Shown here one piece after another: positions 25,262 through 33,168 of a stretch of DNA of 64,000 nucleotides. The number at the start of each line of letters is the position of its first letter. Position 1 is the stretch's first letter. Below the pieces are notes generated by a model that worked only from the letters and a program-made list of their open reading frames with translations, made no database searches and was not told where the DNA came from. The stretch is from positions 248,001-312,000 of the forward strand of contig NZ_BMVF01000009.1 of the NCBI RefSeq assembly GCF_014650575.1, read 5' to 3'. The stretch is from Streptomyces naganishii JCM 4654. Lineage in GTDB: Bacteria > Actinomycetota > Actinomycetes > Streptomycetales > Streptomycetaceae. Both the position numbers and the translations under genes were made by a program.

Positions 25262-25380
25262 GATCAGCTCCGCGTGTTCGGCCGTACCCCCATCATCAGC
25301 CGGTGCCCGGAGGATGCGCGCGACAGGCGACGGTCACGAATCCTCCCTGGCGCCACGGATCGCTCGGGCCGTAGTCGGCT

Positions 25381-26244
25381 TCACGCCGCGGTGCCGGGCG
25401 CGCTGCCTGCCGGGCTGAGGGACGTGTCGGTGCGGCCGGTGCCGGCCGGTGGCGCTGCCGCGGCGGGTGCGGCGGCAGCGGTTTCCCGGGCGAGGAAGGA
25501 GCCGAGCTCGCCGATCGTGCTCATGAGGGGGGCCGGGAAGACGACGGTGGTGTTCTGGTCGACACCGATCTCCACCAGGCTCTGGAGATTGCGCAGTTGA
25601 AGCGCCAGGGGGTGGGCCATCATGGTGTCCGAGGCGTCGCCGAGCGCTGCTGCGGCCAGGGACTCGCCCTCCGCGTTGATGATCTTCGCTCGCTTCTCCC
25701 GCTCGGCCTCGGCCTGGCGGGCCATGGCGCGCTTCATGGTGTCGGGCAGCTGGATGTCCTTGAGCTCGACCAGGGTGACCTGCACACCCCAGTCGACGGT
25801 GGTGACGTCCAGGATCTGGCGGATGTCCAGGTTGATACGGTCCGTCTCCGACAGCGTCTCGTCGAGCGTGTGCCGGCCGACGACCTTCCGCAGGGTGGTC
25901 TGGGCGATCTGGTTGATCGCCGCGTTGACGTTCTCCACGGCGACGACCGACTTCACGGCGTCGACGACCCGGAAGTAGGCGACCGCCGACACGTCCACGC
26001 TCACGTTGTCCCGGGTGATGATGCCCTGGGACTGGATCGGCATGGTGACGACCCGCAGCGACACCCGGTGCAGGGCGTCGACGAACGGGATGATGAACCG
26101 CAGTCCCGGGGAGCGTGTTCCGACGAGTCGGCCGAAGCGGAACAGCACTCCCTTCTCGTACTGCTTGACGACCTTCACGGACAGGGCGAGGGCCAGGACG
26201 GCCAGAAGACCGATCACGACGATGAGAACGATCAGGGCTTGCAT
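25381..26244 (-). CDS. Slipin/stomatin-type SPFH membrane protein
   Basis: The 287-residue product has one N-terminal membrane helix (LIVLIVVIGLLAVLALALSV) followed by a band-7/SPFH domain: VKQYEKGVLFRFGRLVGTRSPGLRFIIPFVD, ITRDNVSVDVSAVAYFRVVD, and the coiled region RQAEAEREKRAKIINAEGE. The C-terminus is Ala/Pro-rich. Slipins form membrane scaffolds and affect membrane order and stress tolerance; a partner NfeD protein is usual but absent here. It lies between two other minus-strand stress genes, with about 120 bp gaps. Confidence 0.88.
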   Translation of the reverse strand: MQALIVLIVVIGLLAVLALALSVKVVKQYEKGVLFRFGRLVGTRSPGLRFIIPFVDALHRVSLRVVTMPIQSQGIITRDNVSVDVSAVAYFRVVDAVKSVVAVENVNAAINQIAQTTLRKVVGRHTLDETLSETDRINLDIRQILDVTTVDWGVQVTLVELKDIQLPDTMKRAMARQAEAEREKRAKIINAEGESLAAAALGDASDTMMAHPLALQLRNLQSLVEIGVDQNTTVVFPAPLMSTIGELGSFLARETAAAAPAAAAPPAGTGRTDTSLSPAGSAPGTAA

Positions 26245-26368
26245 GTACTGCTCCTCGGGACGAGGACCACGTGGGGCGGAGACTCGCCGGTCGAGACCCC
26301 TGCATGTGCCTGCGCCGGCTCGTGAGGCAGGTCCGAAACCCGTGAAGGCACCGGTCGTGGCGGCCGTC

Positions 26369-26953
26369 TCACATGCCGATGACCAGGCGACTGGCGCGAT
26401 CCGTCCCTGCCGGAACGGCCGCTGAGGCGGAGCCGTCCTCCTCGTGCTTCTCTGCCTCGTCCGGTTCGAGTGGCCGGTCGGCGGCGGAGACGGCGTGCCG
26501 GGTCTCGTCCGCGGCGATGAGAGCGCTTGCGGTCAGCGGTGGGCCGTCGTAGTCGGACGCGGCCGCCATCAGGCGGGCCGCCGGCTCCGTCTCGGTCTCG
26601 GGCGGGATGACCAGCAGGTCCCAGCGGCCGGTGCCGTAGGAGAGCAGCAGCAGCTTGTGCGGGTCGATCTCCGGGGTGAACCATCCGGCCTTGACGACAT
26701 GACCGCCCACGGGGATCTCGTGCGGGATGACCGGCCAGTACTTCGGGTTGACGGCGATGCGGGTGATGCGGCCCCACAGAGGGTCCAGCACATCGGTCAG
26801 TGCGGGCAGCTCGCTCAGCAGGTCTCGGGAGCGGGGCCACCAGGCACCGTCCAGGAGGCCGCGCGACGGGCCGTCGGTCTTCAGCGCGAGACGCACGGCC
26901 GGGGCTGCGACGGGCTCGTGGTGTGGCAGGAGTTGGTGCAAGGTCGCCGACAT
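26369..26953 (-). CDS. DUF5994 family protein (copy 7)
   Basis: The 194-residue product has GLLDGAWWPRSRDLLSELPAL, WGRITRIAVNPKYWPVIPHEIP, VKAGWFTPEIDPHKLLLLS and GRWDLLVIPPETETEPAARLM, followed by an acidic tail. It pairs with copy 8 at 27406: the two are divergent, share most motifs and have nearly identical leaders L6 and L7. The ATG at 26953 follows the leader by about 50 nt. Function is unknown. Confidence 0.87.
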   Translation of the reverse strand: MSATLHQLLPHHEPVAAPAVRLALKTDGPSRGLLDGAWWPRSRDLLSELPALTDVLDPLWGRITRIAVNPKYWPVIPHEIPVGGHVVKAGWFTPEIDPHKLLLLSYGTGRWDLLVIPPETETEPAARLMAAASDYDGPPLTASALIAADETRHAVSAADRPLEPDEAEKHEEDGSASAAVPAGTDRASRLVIGM

Positions 26954-27070
26954 GATGCGGACCCGTCTCCGGGCCGCCTTGGCGGCGCCCCGGGTTTCGT
27001 CTCTCGCCGAGAACGACCCGGCGTGGAAGCCGGTGTGCGAAATGCCCTCGGTGCTGTCCACGGTACTCCG
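26954..27070 (-). promoter_or_regulatory. Class I promoter plus structured 5' leader, copy L6
   Basis: On the minus strand CGGAG-TACCGT (-10 at 27065-27060) is followed 8 nt later by CCGAGGGC (27051-27044), pairing with GTTCTCGG (27014-27007). Inside, CCGGC-TTCCAC-GCCGG is a perfect hairpin (27033-27018). The outer arms pair through two G-U pairs where L7 has A-U and G-U. The sequence GCGAGAGACGAAA follows the stem. Confidence 0.75.
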
Positions 27071-27287
27071 CACACGCCGGGGCGGTTGTGGAGACGCCGC
27101 CGCATTCGGTGAAGCGGCTGTCGATACCGGCGGCAGTGGGCCGAGGGCGCCGGGGCCCTTCGTATGCCGGCTCCCGGACCGGTCTCACGCCCGACGGCCC
27201 GCATGCCCCGGCCCAGCACTCCCCTGGCTCTGTGACGTGTGTTGTTCCGTTCAGCCCGTCACTCCCCGCCAGTCCGCCGGGCCTCGG

Positions 27288-27405
27288 CGAGGAGTATCCT
27301 GGTGATTACCGAGAGCATCTCGTACACCGGCTTCCACGCCGGGTCGTTCTCGGCGATTCATGGCAACCGGGCCGGCCGTGACCGGCCCGGGGTTGGGTCC
27401 GCGTC
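27288..27405 (+). promoter_or_regulatory. Class I promoter plus structured 5' leader, copy L7
   Basis: GAGGAG-TATCCT (-10 at 27295-27300) is followed 8 nt later by CCGAGAGC (27309-27316), pairing with GTTCTCGG (27346-27353). Inside lies CCGGC-TTCCAC-GCCGG (27327-27342), identical to L6. About 220 bp of unassigned DNA separates L6 and L7, which point in opposite directions. Confidence 0.75.
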
Positions 27406-27966
27406 ATGACCGCGACCATTCTGTTCACACCCGCAGTCGGAGACCGGGCCCCTTCTTCGTCACCGCTCCGACTCACGCTGGCGCGGGCCGGCGCCCCTCC
27501 GGCCCTGATCGACGGTGCCTGGTGGCCCCGTTCGCGCAACCTGACGGAGGAGCTCCCGGCGCTCGTCGAATGTCTCGACCCGCTGTGGGGGAGGATCACC
27601 CGGATAGCGGTGAGCCGCACGTTCTGGCCGGTCATCCCGGGTGAAGTGCCCGCGCACGGCCACATGGTGCGCGTCGGCTGGTCCAACGCCGGGCAGGACC
27701 CGCACAAGCTGTTGCTGCTGTCCCACACCTTCGGCCGCTGGGACCTGCTGGTGATCCCACCGGAGACAGCCCCGGCCACCGCAGTCCGGCTGATGGCCAC
27801 GGCCACCGACCCGTCGCGGAGCCTCACGGCGACCGGCCTGATCCATGAGGCCGAACGTTTCCGGGCCGCGGCAGAGGCAGCGGCCGACTCGGACTCGCTC
27901 CGGGAGGCGGTCTGGGACTCCGAAGGCGGACACGACGCCCCCCCACCCCGCCTCACGCACTCCTGA
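27406..27966 (+). CDS. DUF5994 family protein (copy 8)
   Basis: The 186-residue product reads MTATILFTPA at the start, then LIDGAWWPRSRNLTEELPAL, WGRITRIAVSRTFWPVIPGEVP, VRVGWSNAGQDPHKLLLLS and GRWDLLVIPPETAPATAVRLM, and a helical, charged C-terminus. It is the best match to the typical DUF5994 protein as I know it. Class I leader L7 precedes it; the gene is convergent with the phosphatase gene at 28075. Function is unknown. Confidence 0.88.
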   Translation: MTATILFTPAVGDRAPSSSPLRLTLARAGAPPALIDGAWWPRSRNLTEELPALVECLDPLWGRITRIAVSRTFWPVIPGEVPAHGHMVRVGWSNAGQDPHKLLLLSHTFGRWDLLVIPPETAPATAVRLMATATDPSRSLTATGLIHEAERFRAAAEAAADSDSLREAVWDSEGGHDAPPPRLTHS

Positions 27967-28074
27967 CGGACCGGTCACCCGTCACGTGCCCACCGCGGCA
28001 GCAGGAGTGTGAGAGATCGGCGGTGGGGGAAAGGCTGCGTGTCGTCGGCCTTTCCCTGGGGGTGGGAGGCCGGC

Positions 28075-29316
28075 TCACTCCGGGAGGGCGAGGTCGTCGG
28101 TGGCGCTCCCGCGCCATTCGATCAGCAGGAGCGTCGCATCGTCCGTCGTGATCCCGCCCCGCGCCCGTTGCAGCGTGTGGGAGAGGGAGCGCGCCACCGT
28201 GCGGATCTGTTGGGCCGAGGGCTCAAGGCGGTTCACCCACCCGATGAGCTGCTCCTCACTGAATTCCTCACCGCCGACATCGCGCTCCTCTATCAGTCCG
28301 TCGGTGAAGCACAGGATCCGGTCGCCGGGGATGAGAGCCACTTCACTGATCCGGGGCTCGTGACCGCCGAAGCCGACGGGCAGCGTCGTCGGGCCCTGCA
28401 GCCGTCGTACGACACGGTGTCCACGGATCAACAGAGGAGCGGGATGTCCGGCGTTGACCCACTGAAGCCTGCCCGTTGCCGTGTTGAGCCGCATCATCTG
28501 AGCGGTCACGAAGTGGTCGGGGCCGAACTGATCGGCGACGGCCCGGTCCATGAACGTATAGATCTCCGACAGGCCGACGCTGATGCGCCGGGCATGCCGG
28601 TAGGCTCCGATGACCACCGTGGCCATCGTGGCGGCGTCGAGTCCGTGGCCCATCGCGTCGACCATGGCCACATGCAGGACATCGCCGTCGAGGGCGTAGT
28701 CGAAGCTGTCGCCGGCCACGTCGTAGGCGGGTTCCAGCATCCCGGCCAGCTCGACCCGGGGCGTGGACATCGCCAGCGGTGGCAGCAGCGACCACTGGAT
28801 CTCCGCCGCCACACTCATCGGTTCTCTGCGCCGCAGCCGGAAGAACAGATCGGTGTAACCGTGCTTGGTCACCAGCATGTCGGCCACGAGTGAGGCGAGC
28901 CTGCGCAGCAGCCGTCGCTCGTCGTCCTGGAGGTGGTCCAGGGTGACGGCCATCACTCCCACCTGGTCTCCACCGTCCAGCAGGGGAAGGTAGACCCGCA
29001 CACCGTCGGCCTGCGAAACCTCGATGGGACGCGCTTCCCGGAAGGCGCGTCCGGCGTCGGAGCCGTCGATCGGCTGCGGTTCCCCGGCCGCCAGCCCGTC
29101 GCCCGGCAGGGGGACGAGCCACACCTGGCCGTAGTCCTGCAGGAAGATAGAGGTCTCGCGGCCGTCGAGCCTGCCGATCTGCCGTGCGACGAGCGGACCG
29201 AGCTGGTGCGGCGGCAACTCGTGCCCCTGGTCCAGCAGGACTCCCAGAAACTCCTCCCCGAAGTGCTCCGACCGGGTGGAGCCTTCCGCGGGTCCTTGCC
29301 GCTCACCGCCCGTCAT
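28075..29316 (-). CDS. SpoIIE/RsbU-type PP2C phosphatase (copy 3)
   Basis: This 413-residue protein is a paralogue of the one at 10205 over its full length: GAF-like N-terminal region, then PPM domain with VAGDSFDYAL, DAMGHGLDAATMAT, NAGHPAPLL and TTDDATLLLIEWRG. It would act on phosphorylated STAS proteins, releasing or sequestering a sigma factor. The ATG at 29316 has only a weak ribosome-binding site, and no class I leader precedes it. Confidence 0.87.
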   Translation of the reverse strand: MTGGERQGPAEGSTRSEHFGEEFLGVLLDQGHELPPHQLGPLVARQIGRLDGRETSIFLQDYGQVWLVPLPGDGLAAGEPQPIDGSDAGRAFREARPIEVSQADGVRVYLPLLDGGDQVGVMAVTLDHLQDDERRLLRRLASLVADMLVTKHGYTDLFFRLRRREPMSVAAEIQWSLLPPLAMSTPRVELAGMLEPAYDVAGDSFDYALDGDVLHVAMVDAMGHGLDAATMATVVIGAYRHARRISVGLSEIYTFMDRAVADQFGPDHFVTAQMMRLNTATGRLQWVNAGHPAPLLIRGHRVVRRLQGPTTLPVGFGGHEPRISEVALIPGDRILCFTDGLIEERDVGGEEFSEEQLIGWVNRLEPSAQQIRTVARSLSHTLQRARGGITTDDATLLLIEWRGSATDDLALPE

Positions 29317-29668
29317 CGCCGTGGCCCCGGGGGACGTTCCGGGCGGATCCTCACGAAGGTGCTGTGCATACGAACTCCCGACGGAGACTCACCGGCCGAC
29401 GCGGTGGGGAACTTCCGCCCGGACCGTGGGGGCCGATCCACCGACTCCCCAACGAGTCGGCCGTGCGCTCGTGCGGCGAGGACCGGCACAACGGCCACCG
29501 GGCGCGCCCCGGCCGAGCCGCGGCGGCTGGTCAGCACCGGCGGCGGCCTCAGCCGGATCGACCTCTTCGCCGTCGTCGTCCGCCGCCGCGAACATCTTGG
29601 TGGGGTCCGCGCCGTCTGCCGGCCTGCCCGCAGCATGGATCACTGCCCTGCAGGGCAACCGACCCCGC
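29317..29668. other. Intergenic region, no gene seen
   Basis: About 350 bp between the phosphatase start and the small membrane protein gene hold no convincing frame on either strand. The promoter of the phosphatase gene should lie in the left part, and any terminator of the Asp23 operon in the right part; CTGCAGGGCA-type inverted bases near 29650 are too short to call. Confidence 0.45.
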
Positions 29669-29824
29669 CTACCAGTAGTGGCGTCGACCAGCGACGGCGT
29701 GTCCCATCGCGCCGAGGATCCACAGGATGGCTCCCACGACCAGCAGGATGATCCCGATGGTCCACAGGATGGACAGGCCGGTGAGGAAGCCGACGACGAG
29801 CAGAATGACGCCCAGGATGATCAT
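29669..29824 (-). CDS. Small two-helix membrane protein, DUF6131-like
   Basis: A 51-codon gene (MIILGVILLVVGFLTGLSIL... ending in GRRHYW) encodes two membrane helices linked by a short turn, matching small Streptomyces proteins annotated as DUF6131. AAGGAGAG lies 5 nt before the ATG at 29824, a strong ribosome-binding site. It is the last gene of the minus-strand Asp23/AmaP group. The role is unknown; a location with envelope-stress proteins suggests a membrane function. Confidence 0.8.
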   Translation of the reverse strand: MIILGVILLVVGFLTGLSILWTIGIILLVVGAILWILGAMGHAVAGRRHYW

Positions 29825-29909
29825 GATCTCTCCTTCGGGGAGTGGTGCCGGCGCGCCCGCGAACTGCTATGGGCCGCAAGGGCGTCGGCGGGAACGGCCG
29901 ATCTCCTCC

Positions 29910-30518
29910 TCACTCCACGCGGTGTGGTCCGTGGCGGCTGACCTGTAGGCGGACCTCGGTTGGCATGTCGGTGAGGCCGGTGGACCGACGCGCGGTGCCG
30001 ATCGGGCCTTCGCACAGGGCACCGAGAGTGGCGCCGGGCGTGCCCTCGGGGGTGAGGGTGAGCTTGATGCGGGTGCGGTGGCGGCCCGGTCGGCCGGTGA
30101 TGACTACGGCCGCATGGCCTACCCCTGGCAGGGCACCGGCTTCGTTCGCGATCGCTTCGCTGAGTGCGCGGTCGCGCAGTTCGACGCCCTCCTGCGGGGG
30201 TGTGCCGCCGACGGGCAGTGAGCCGGGGCGGTGTCGGCTCAGCTGGGCGAGCAGCCACCACAGGGCGAGGAGGGCGGTGAGGACGAGGGCGGCGATGACC
30301 GCGGGCCACCACCACCAGCCCTGGCTGCTCCAGCGGGCCCGGTCGGCGGAGCCGAGCAGGACGTCGGCCGGGGTGGTCAGGGGCCAGCCGGCGGGCGGGG
30401 CCAGATCGTGCCGCCGGTAGAGGTCGAGCCCGGCGAAGAGGATGAGCAGTCCGCCGCCGAGGAGGACCAGCCCGGCGAGGGCCAGCAGAGTGCGGTTGAG
30501 AGCGGATCGCGGCGTCAT
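29910..30518 (-). CDS. amaP: AmaP-like membrane anchor of the Asp23 system
   Basis: The 202-residue product has two membrane helices (LLALAGLVLLGGGLLILFAGL at 10-31 and PAVIAALVLTALLALWWLLAQL near 71-92) separated by an outside loop, and a cytoplasmic C-terminal domain with the ALPGV.HAAVVITGRPGRHRTRIKLTL pattern of Asp23-type folds. In Staphylococcus, AmaP anchors Asp23 at the membrane. Here it follows the DUF6286 and Asp23 genes in the same operon. The symbol is given by analogy. Confidence 0.78.
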   Translation of the reverse strand: MTPRSALNRTLLALAGLVLLGGGLLILFAGLDLYRRHDLAPPAGWPLTTPADVLLGSADRARWSSQGWWWWPAVIAALVLTALLALWWLLAQLSRHRPGSLPVGGTPPQEGVELRDRALSEAIANEAGALPGVGHAAVVITGRPGRHRTRIKLTLTPEGTPGATLGALCEGPIGTARRSTGLTDMPTEVRLQVSRHGPHRVE

Positions 30519-30546
30519 GGCGGGCTCCGGTGCTGCGGGTCTTGTG

Positions 30547-31233
30547 TCAGCGGGTGCGTCGCCGCGCCCGTACGGCGATGCGGAGAGGACGGGCGAGGGC
30601 GAGCCGGTCGCGCTCCTCGTCGAGGACGGCGGTGAGGTCGTCCTTCACCTGTCGGGGCTCGCGGAAGCGGACGTCCGCGCGGGCTTTGATGCGGTGGCGG
30701 CCCACCCGGACGTGCGCCGCGCCGACTCCGGGGACCCGCATGGCGGCGTCGCGCAGCAGGACGGCGGCTCCGTCGCGGTCCACAAAGGCCCGCAAGCGCG
30801 GGCAGCCGGCGGGTGAGCGCAGGGGCAGCCAACGGCGCTGACCGGGGGTGAGGGCCAGGACGATCAGCCAGACGCCGACGGCGGCGGCCACGGCGGCTCC
30901 CGTCAGCATCCACACGTCGTCCACCGGGCGAGTCGCCAGTTCGTCGGCCAGATGCCGTCGCCAGGCCGCCGCCGGACGTCCCGCCCGTACGGCGACGACG
31001 TCGACGAGCGCCGCGACCGCGGCCACGAGGATCACCGCGGCGACCAGCGCCGCCGTGACGCTGCGCGCCGACCACTTGCGACGGGTTCGGTGCCCTCCTT
31101 CGCGCTCACCGGCTGTGAGGTCCGAGGTGGACACGTCGCGTTCGGGAGGATCGGGCTCCTTCGTCAGCGGCACTGCGGCACGGTGCCCGGACGACGCGGA
31201 GCCGCGGCCCGGGGGACGTGGACCGGATGTCAT
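30547..31233 (-). CDS. DUF6286-type membrane protein of the Asp23 operon
   Basis: The 228-residue product has a charged N-terminus of about 50 residues, two membrane helices (TAALVAAVILVAAVAALVDVVAV and LTGAAVAAAVGVWLIVLAL) and a C-terminal domain (FVDRDGAAVLLRDAAMRVPGVGAAHVRVGRHRIKARADVRF) resembling the Asp23 fold. Streptomyces proteins of this layout are annotated DUF6286. It probably forms a membrane complex with AmaP and Asp23 proteins. The ATG at 31233 follows GGAAGGG; a GTG at 31236 is an alternative. It starts 52 bp after the Asp23-like gene upstream. Confidence 0.72.
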   Translation of the reverse strand: MTSGPRPPGRGSASSGHRAAVPLTKEPDPPERDVSTSDLTAGEREGGHRTRRKWSARSVTAALVAAVILVAAVAALVDVVAVRAGRPAAAWRRHLADELATRPVDDVWMLTGAAVAAAVGVWLIVLALTPGQRRWLPLRSPAGCPRLRAFVDRDGAAVLLRDAAMRVPGVGAAHVRVGRHRIKARADVRFREPRQVKDDLTAVLDEERDRLALARPLRIAVRARRRTR

Positions 31234-31285
31234 CACGATCGCCCTTCCTGCACGGCGTGCCCGGTGACCCGGGCCGCCCGGCCGC

Positions 31286-31693
31286 TCACCGGACCCGCCC
31301 CCGGCTCGAGTCGGTGGCGGTCACCAGCCGCCGGACGGTGAGGAGGACCTCTCCCACTCGCAGCCCGGTCAGCTGGGCGACCCGTTCGGCGACGTCCCGC
31401 TGGATCCGCTCGCAGACACGCGGGATGTCGGTGGGGTAGGGCAGGTCCATGGTCAGATGCAGGCGCACCGATCCGGTACGGACGGCGGCGGAGGCGCGGG
31501 GTGCCGCAGGTCCGCCCCGATCGGGCGGTACGGCGGCGCGCCGCGACTGCGCCGCGCGCGCGGCCTGCGCGGCGATACGGGCGACCACCCTGTCCGGGAT
31601 GACGGTGGCGCCCCGCTCGGCCGGGGGCGGCAGCCCGGCGGCCGGCGCCGGCGGGCCCGACCCCTCGCCGGGGGAACCGGGCCGGGTCTTCAC
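31286..31693 (-). CDS. Short Asp23/Gls24-like protein
   Basis: The 135-residue product has a Pro/Gly-rich N-terminus (about 40 residues) and an Asp23-like domain: IPDRVVARIAAQAARAAQ, then VRLHLTMDLPYPTDIPRVCERIQRDVAERVAQLTGLRVGEVLLTVRRL. The GTG start at 31693 overlaps the stop of the small membrane protein gene (GTGA), showing translational coupling. It is likely cytoplasmic and part of a membrane-associated Asp23 assembly. Confidence 0.75.
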   Translation of the reverse strand: MKTRPGSPGEGSGPPAPAAGLPPPAERGATVIPDRVVARIAAQAARAAQSRRAAVPPDRGGPAAPRASAAVRTGSVRLHLTMDLPYPTDIPRVCERIQRDVAERVAQLTGLRVGEVLLTVRRLVTATDSSRGRVR

Positions 31694-31857
31694 CGCTGCC
31701 TCCGTGTCCGGAGGTCCAGGTCGCCCTGTACGACGAGGCCGACGATCAGCCCCGCCGCACCGAGGACCAGCACCAGCAGAAAGGCCCAGAAGCCGCCGAA
31801 GTAGCCGGCGAAGCCGAGGGCCATGCCGGCCGCGAGTCCCGTCGTTGCTGTGTTCAT
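31690..31857 (-). CDS. Small membrane protein of the Asp23 operon
   Basis: A 55-codon gene (MNTATTGLAAGMALGFAGYF..., ending in DLDLRTRRQR) encodes two membrane-spanning stretches rich in Gly, Phe and Leu with a basic C-terminus, like the DUF2273-type proteins found in Asp23 operons. Its stop overlaps the GTG of the next gene. I found it by reading the gap between the two Asp23 genes. Confidence 0.75.
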   Translation of the reverse strand: MNTATTGLAAGMALGFAGYFGGFWAFLLVLVLGAAGLIVGLVVQGDLDLRTRRQR

Positions 31858-31941
31858 CTCGCACTCACCCGTCTCGCGAGCGTCCCTCTCGCCGTGATCA
31901 TCCGCTCGGGCCCGAGGACACGGCGGTGCTCCTGGCAGCGG

Positions 31942-32439
31942 TCACCTCACGCGGCCCTCGTTCGGTTCGGTCTGTTCCTCCTCGTCGTCAGGCAGATGGA
32001 CGTCGTCGACGGCGATGTTCACCTCGACGACCTCCAGGCCCGTCATCCGCTCCACGGCGCTGATGACGTTGGTGCGTACGCCGCCCGCGACGTCGACGAT
32101 GGAGACGCCGTACTCGACGACGACGTCCAGGTCCACCGCGGCCTGCCGTTCCCCGACCTCGACCTTGACGCCGCGGGTGACCGCTCCGCCTCCGCCTCCG
32201 CCTGCGCCGGGGACGCGTTCGCGCATGGCGCCGAAGGCGCGGGCCATCCCCGCGCCCAGGCTGTGGATGCCCGGTACCTCGCGGGCGGCCATGCCCGCGA
32301 TCTTGGCCACCACACCGTCCGCGATGGTGGTCCTGCCCCGTGTCTCGGCCGGAGCCCCGGCCCCGGTGCGGCCCTTGAGCGCGCTCACGTCCGCTTCGGG
32401 CCGGCTGCCCCCGCCGACGCTGGTGATGTTGTCCGTCAT
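31942..32439 (-). CDS. Asp23/Gls24 family envelope stress protein
   Basis: The 165-residue product has the full Asp23 domain: RGRTTIADGVVAKIAGMAAREVPGIHSLGAG, VTRGVKVEVGERQAAVDLDVVVEYGVSIVDVAGGVRTNVISAVERMTGLEVVEVNIAVDDVHLP, and an acidic tail. It is the first gene of the minus-strand operon and lies divergent from the ECF sigma gene across 153 bp. Asp23 proteins form a membrane-proximal layer via AmaP and respond to cell-envelope stress. The ATG at 32439 precedes the conserved TDNITSV. Confidence 0.9.
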   Translation of the reverse strand: MTDNITSVGGGSRPEADVSALKGRTGAGAPAETRGRTTIADGVVAKIAGMAAREVPGIHSLGAGMARAFGAMRERVPGAGGGGGGAVTRGVKVEVGERQAAVDLDVVVEYGVSIVDVAGGVRTNVISAVERMTGLEVVEVNIAVDDVHLPDDEEEQTEPNEGRVR

Positions 32440-32529
32440 GGCGGTCGCCTCGATCGGTCGGCCGGACACCGGAATGGTGCCCGTCAAAGGTTGGACATAC
32501 CGGGCGGCGTGTTCCTCACATGCCCGATG

Positions 32530-32545
32530 TGTGACATGCATCACA
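32530..32545. promoter_or_regulatory. CRP-type palindrome between Asp23 and ECF sigma operons
   Basis: TGTGACATGCATCACA matches the CRP half-sites TGTGA-N6-TCACA exactly. It is the only such site noticed in the window and lies between the divergent Asp23 operon and sigma factor operon, 91 bp from the Asp23 ATG and 48 bp from the sigma ATG. Streptomyces Crp recognises GTG-N6-CAC type sites. Regulation of one or both operons by Crp or an FNR-family protein is inferred. Confidence 0.5.
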
Positions 32546-32592
32546 GCTCGGTTCAGGGGTACACGCTTGTTCCGAGCCTGCGTGGGAGCGCC

Positions 32593-33168
32593 ATGATCGA
32601 ACGCACTGCTTCCCCACGACTGGGATGCGACCTGCCCGACCGCCTGCTGGCGGTACGGGCGGCCGAGGGAGACGAGGACTCCTTCGCCGTTCTCGTCCAG
32701 CGGCACAGCCGGTCCCTGCTGACCCTGGCCCGTTGCATGCTGGGCAACCCCCAGGACGCCGAGGAGGCCGTTCAGGACGCCTTCGTCAGCGCCTGGCGCC
32801 ACCTGCCGGAATACCGCCACAGGGCGGAGTTCCACACCTGGATGTACCGGATCACCGTCAACCGCTGCCAGACCATGTGCCACCGACGGCCGCCGCCTCT
32901 TTCCCTGGACACCGTCGCCGAACCCGCGGCGGGCGACGCGTGGAGCCAGCCCGCCCGGACCGCCGAGGAGGACGCGGCCATGGCCGCCCTGTTCCGCGCG
33001 CTCGCCGAGCTGGACGCCGGACAGCGGGTCTGCTGGATCCTGAGGGAGGTGCAGGGCCTGCCCTACAAGGAGATAGCGCACGTGACGCGTACCGACGAGC
33101 AGACGGTACGCGGCAGACTGTTCAGGGCACGCCGATCCCTGCAGGAGGCGATGGGCTCATGGCGCTAG
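32593..33168 (+). CDS. ECF-type RNA polymerase sigma factor
   Basis: The 191-residue product has sigma region 2 (FAVLVQRHSRSLLTLARCMLGNPQDAEEAVQDAFVSAWRHLPEYR, then FHTWMYRITVNRC) and region 4 (LDAGQRVCWILREVQGLPYKEIAHVTRTDEQTVRGRLFRARRSL), with no region 3, as in ECF sigma factors of the SigE/RpoE-like kind. The ATG at 32593 is the first after the divergent promoter region. Its stop overlaps the next gene by 10 nt, the usual arrangement of sigma and anti-sigma pairs. Confidence 0.92.
   Translation: MIERTASPRLGCDLPDRLLAVRAAEGDEDSFAVLVQRHSRSLLTLARCMLGNPQDAEEAVQDAFVSAWRHLPEYRHRAEFHTWMYRITVNRCQTMCHRRPPPLSLDTVAEPAAGDAWSQPARTAEEDAAMAALFRALAELDAGQRVCWILREVQGLPYKEIAHVTRTDEQTVRGRLFRARRSLQEAMGSWR

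Noticed and set aside
31894..32592. Extension of the ECF sigma gene upstream of 32593
   Set aside because: The open frame runs antisense through the Asp23 gene and the divergent promoter; the sigma domain begins after the ATG at 32593.
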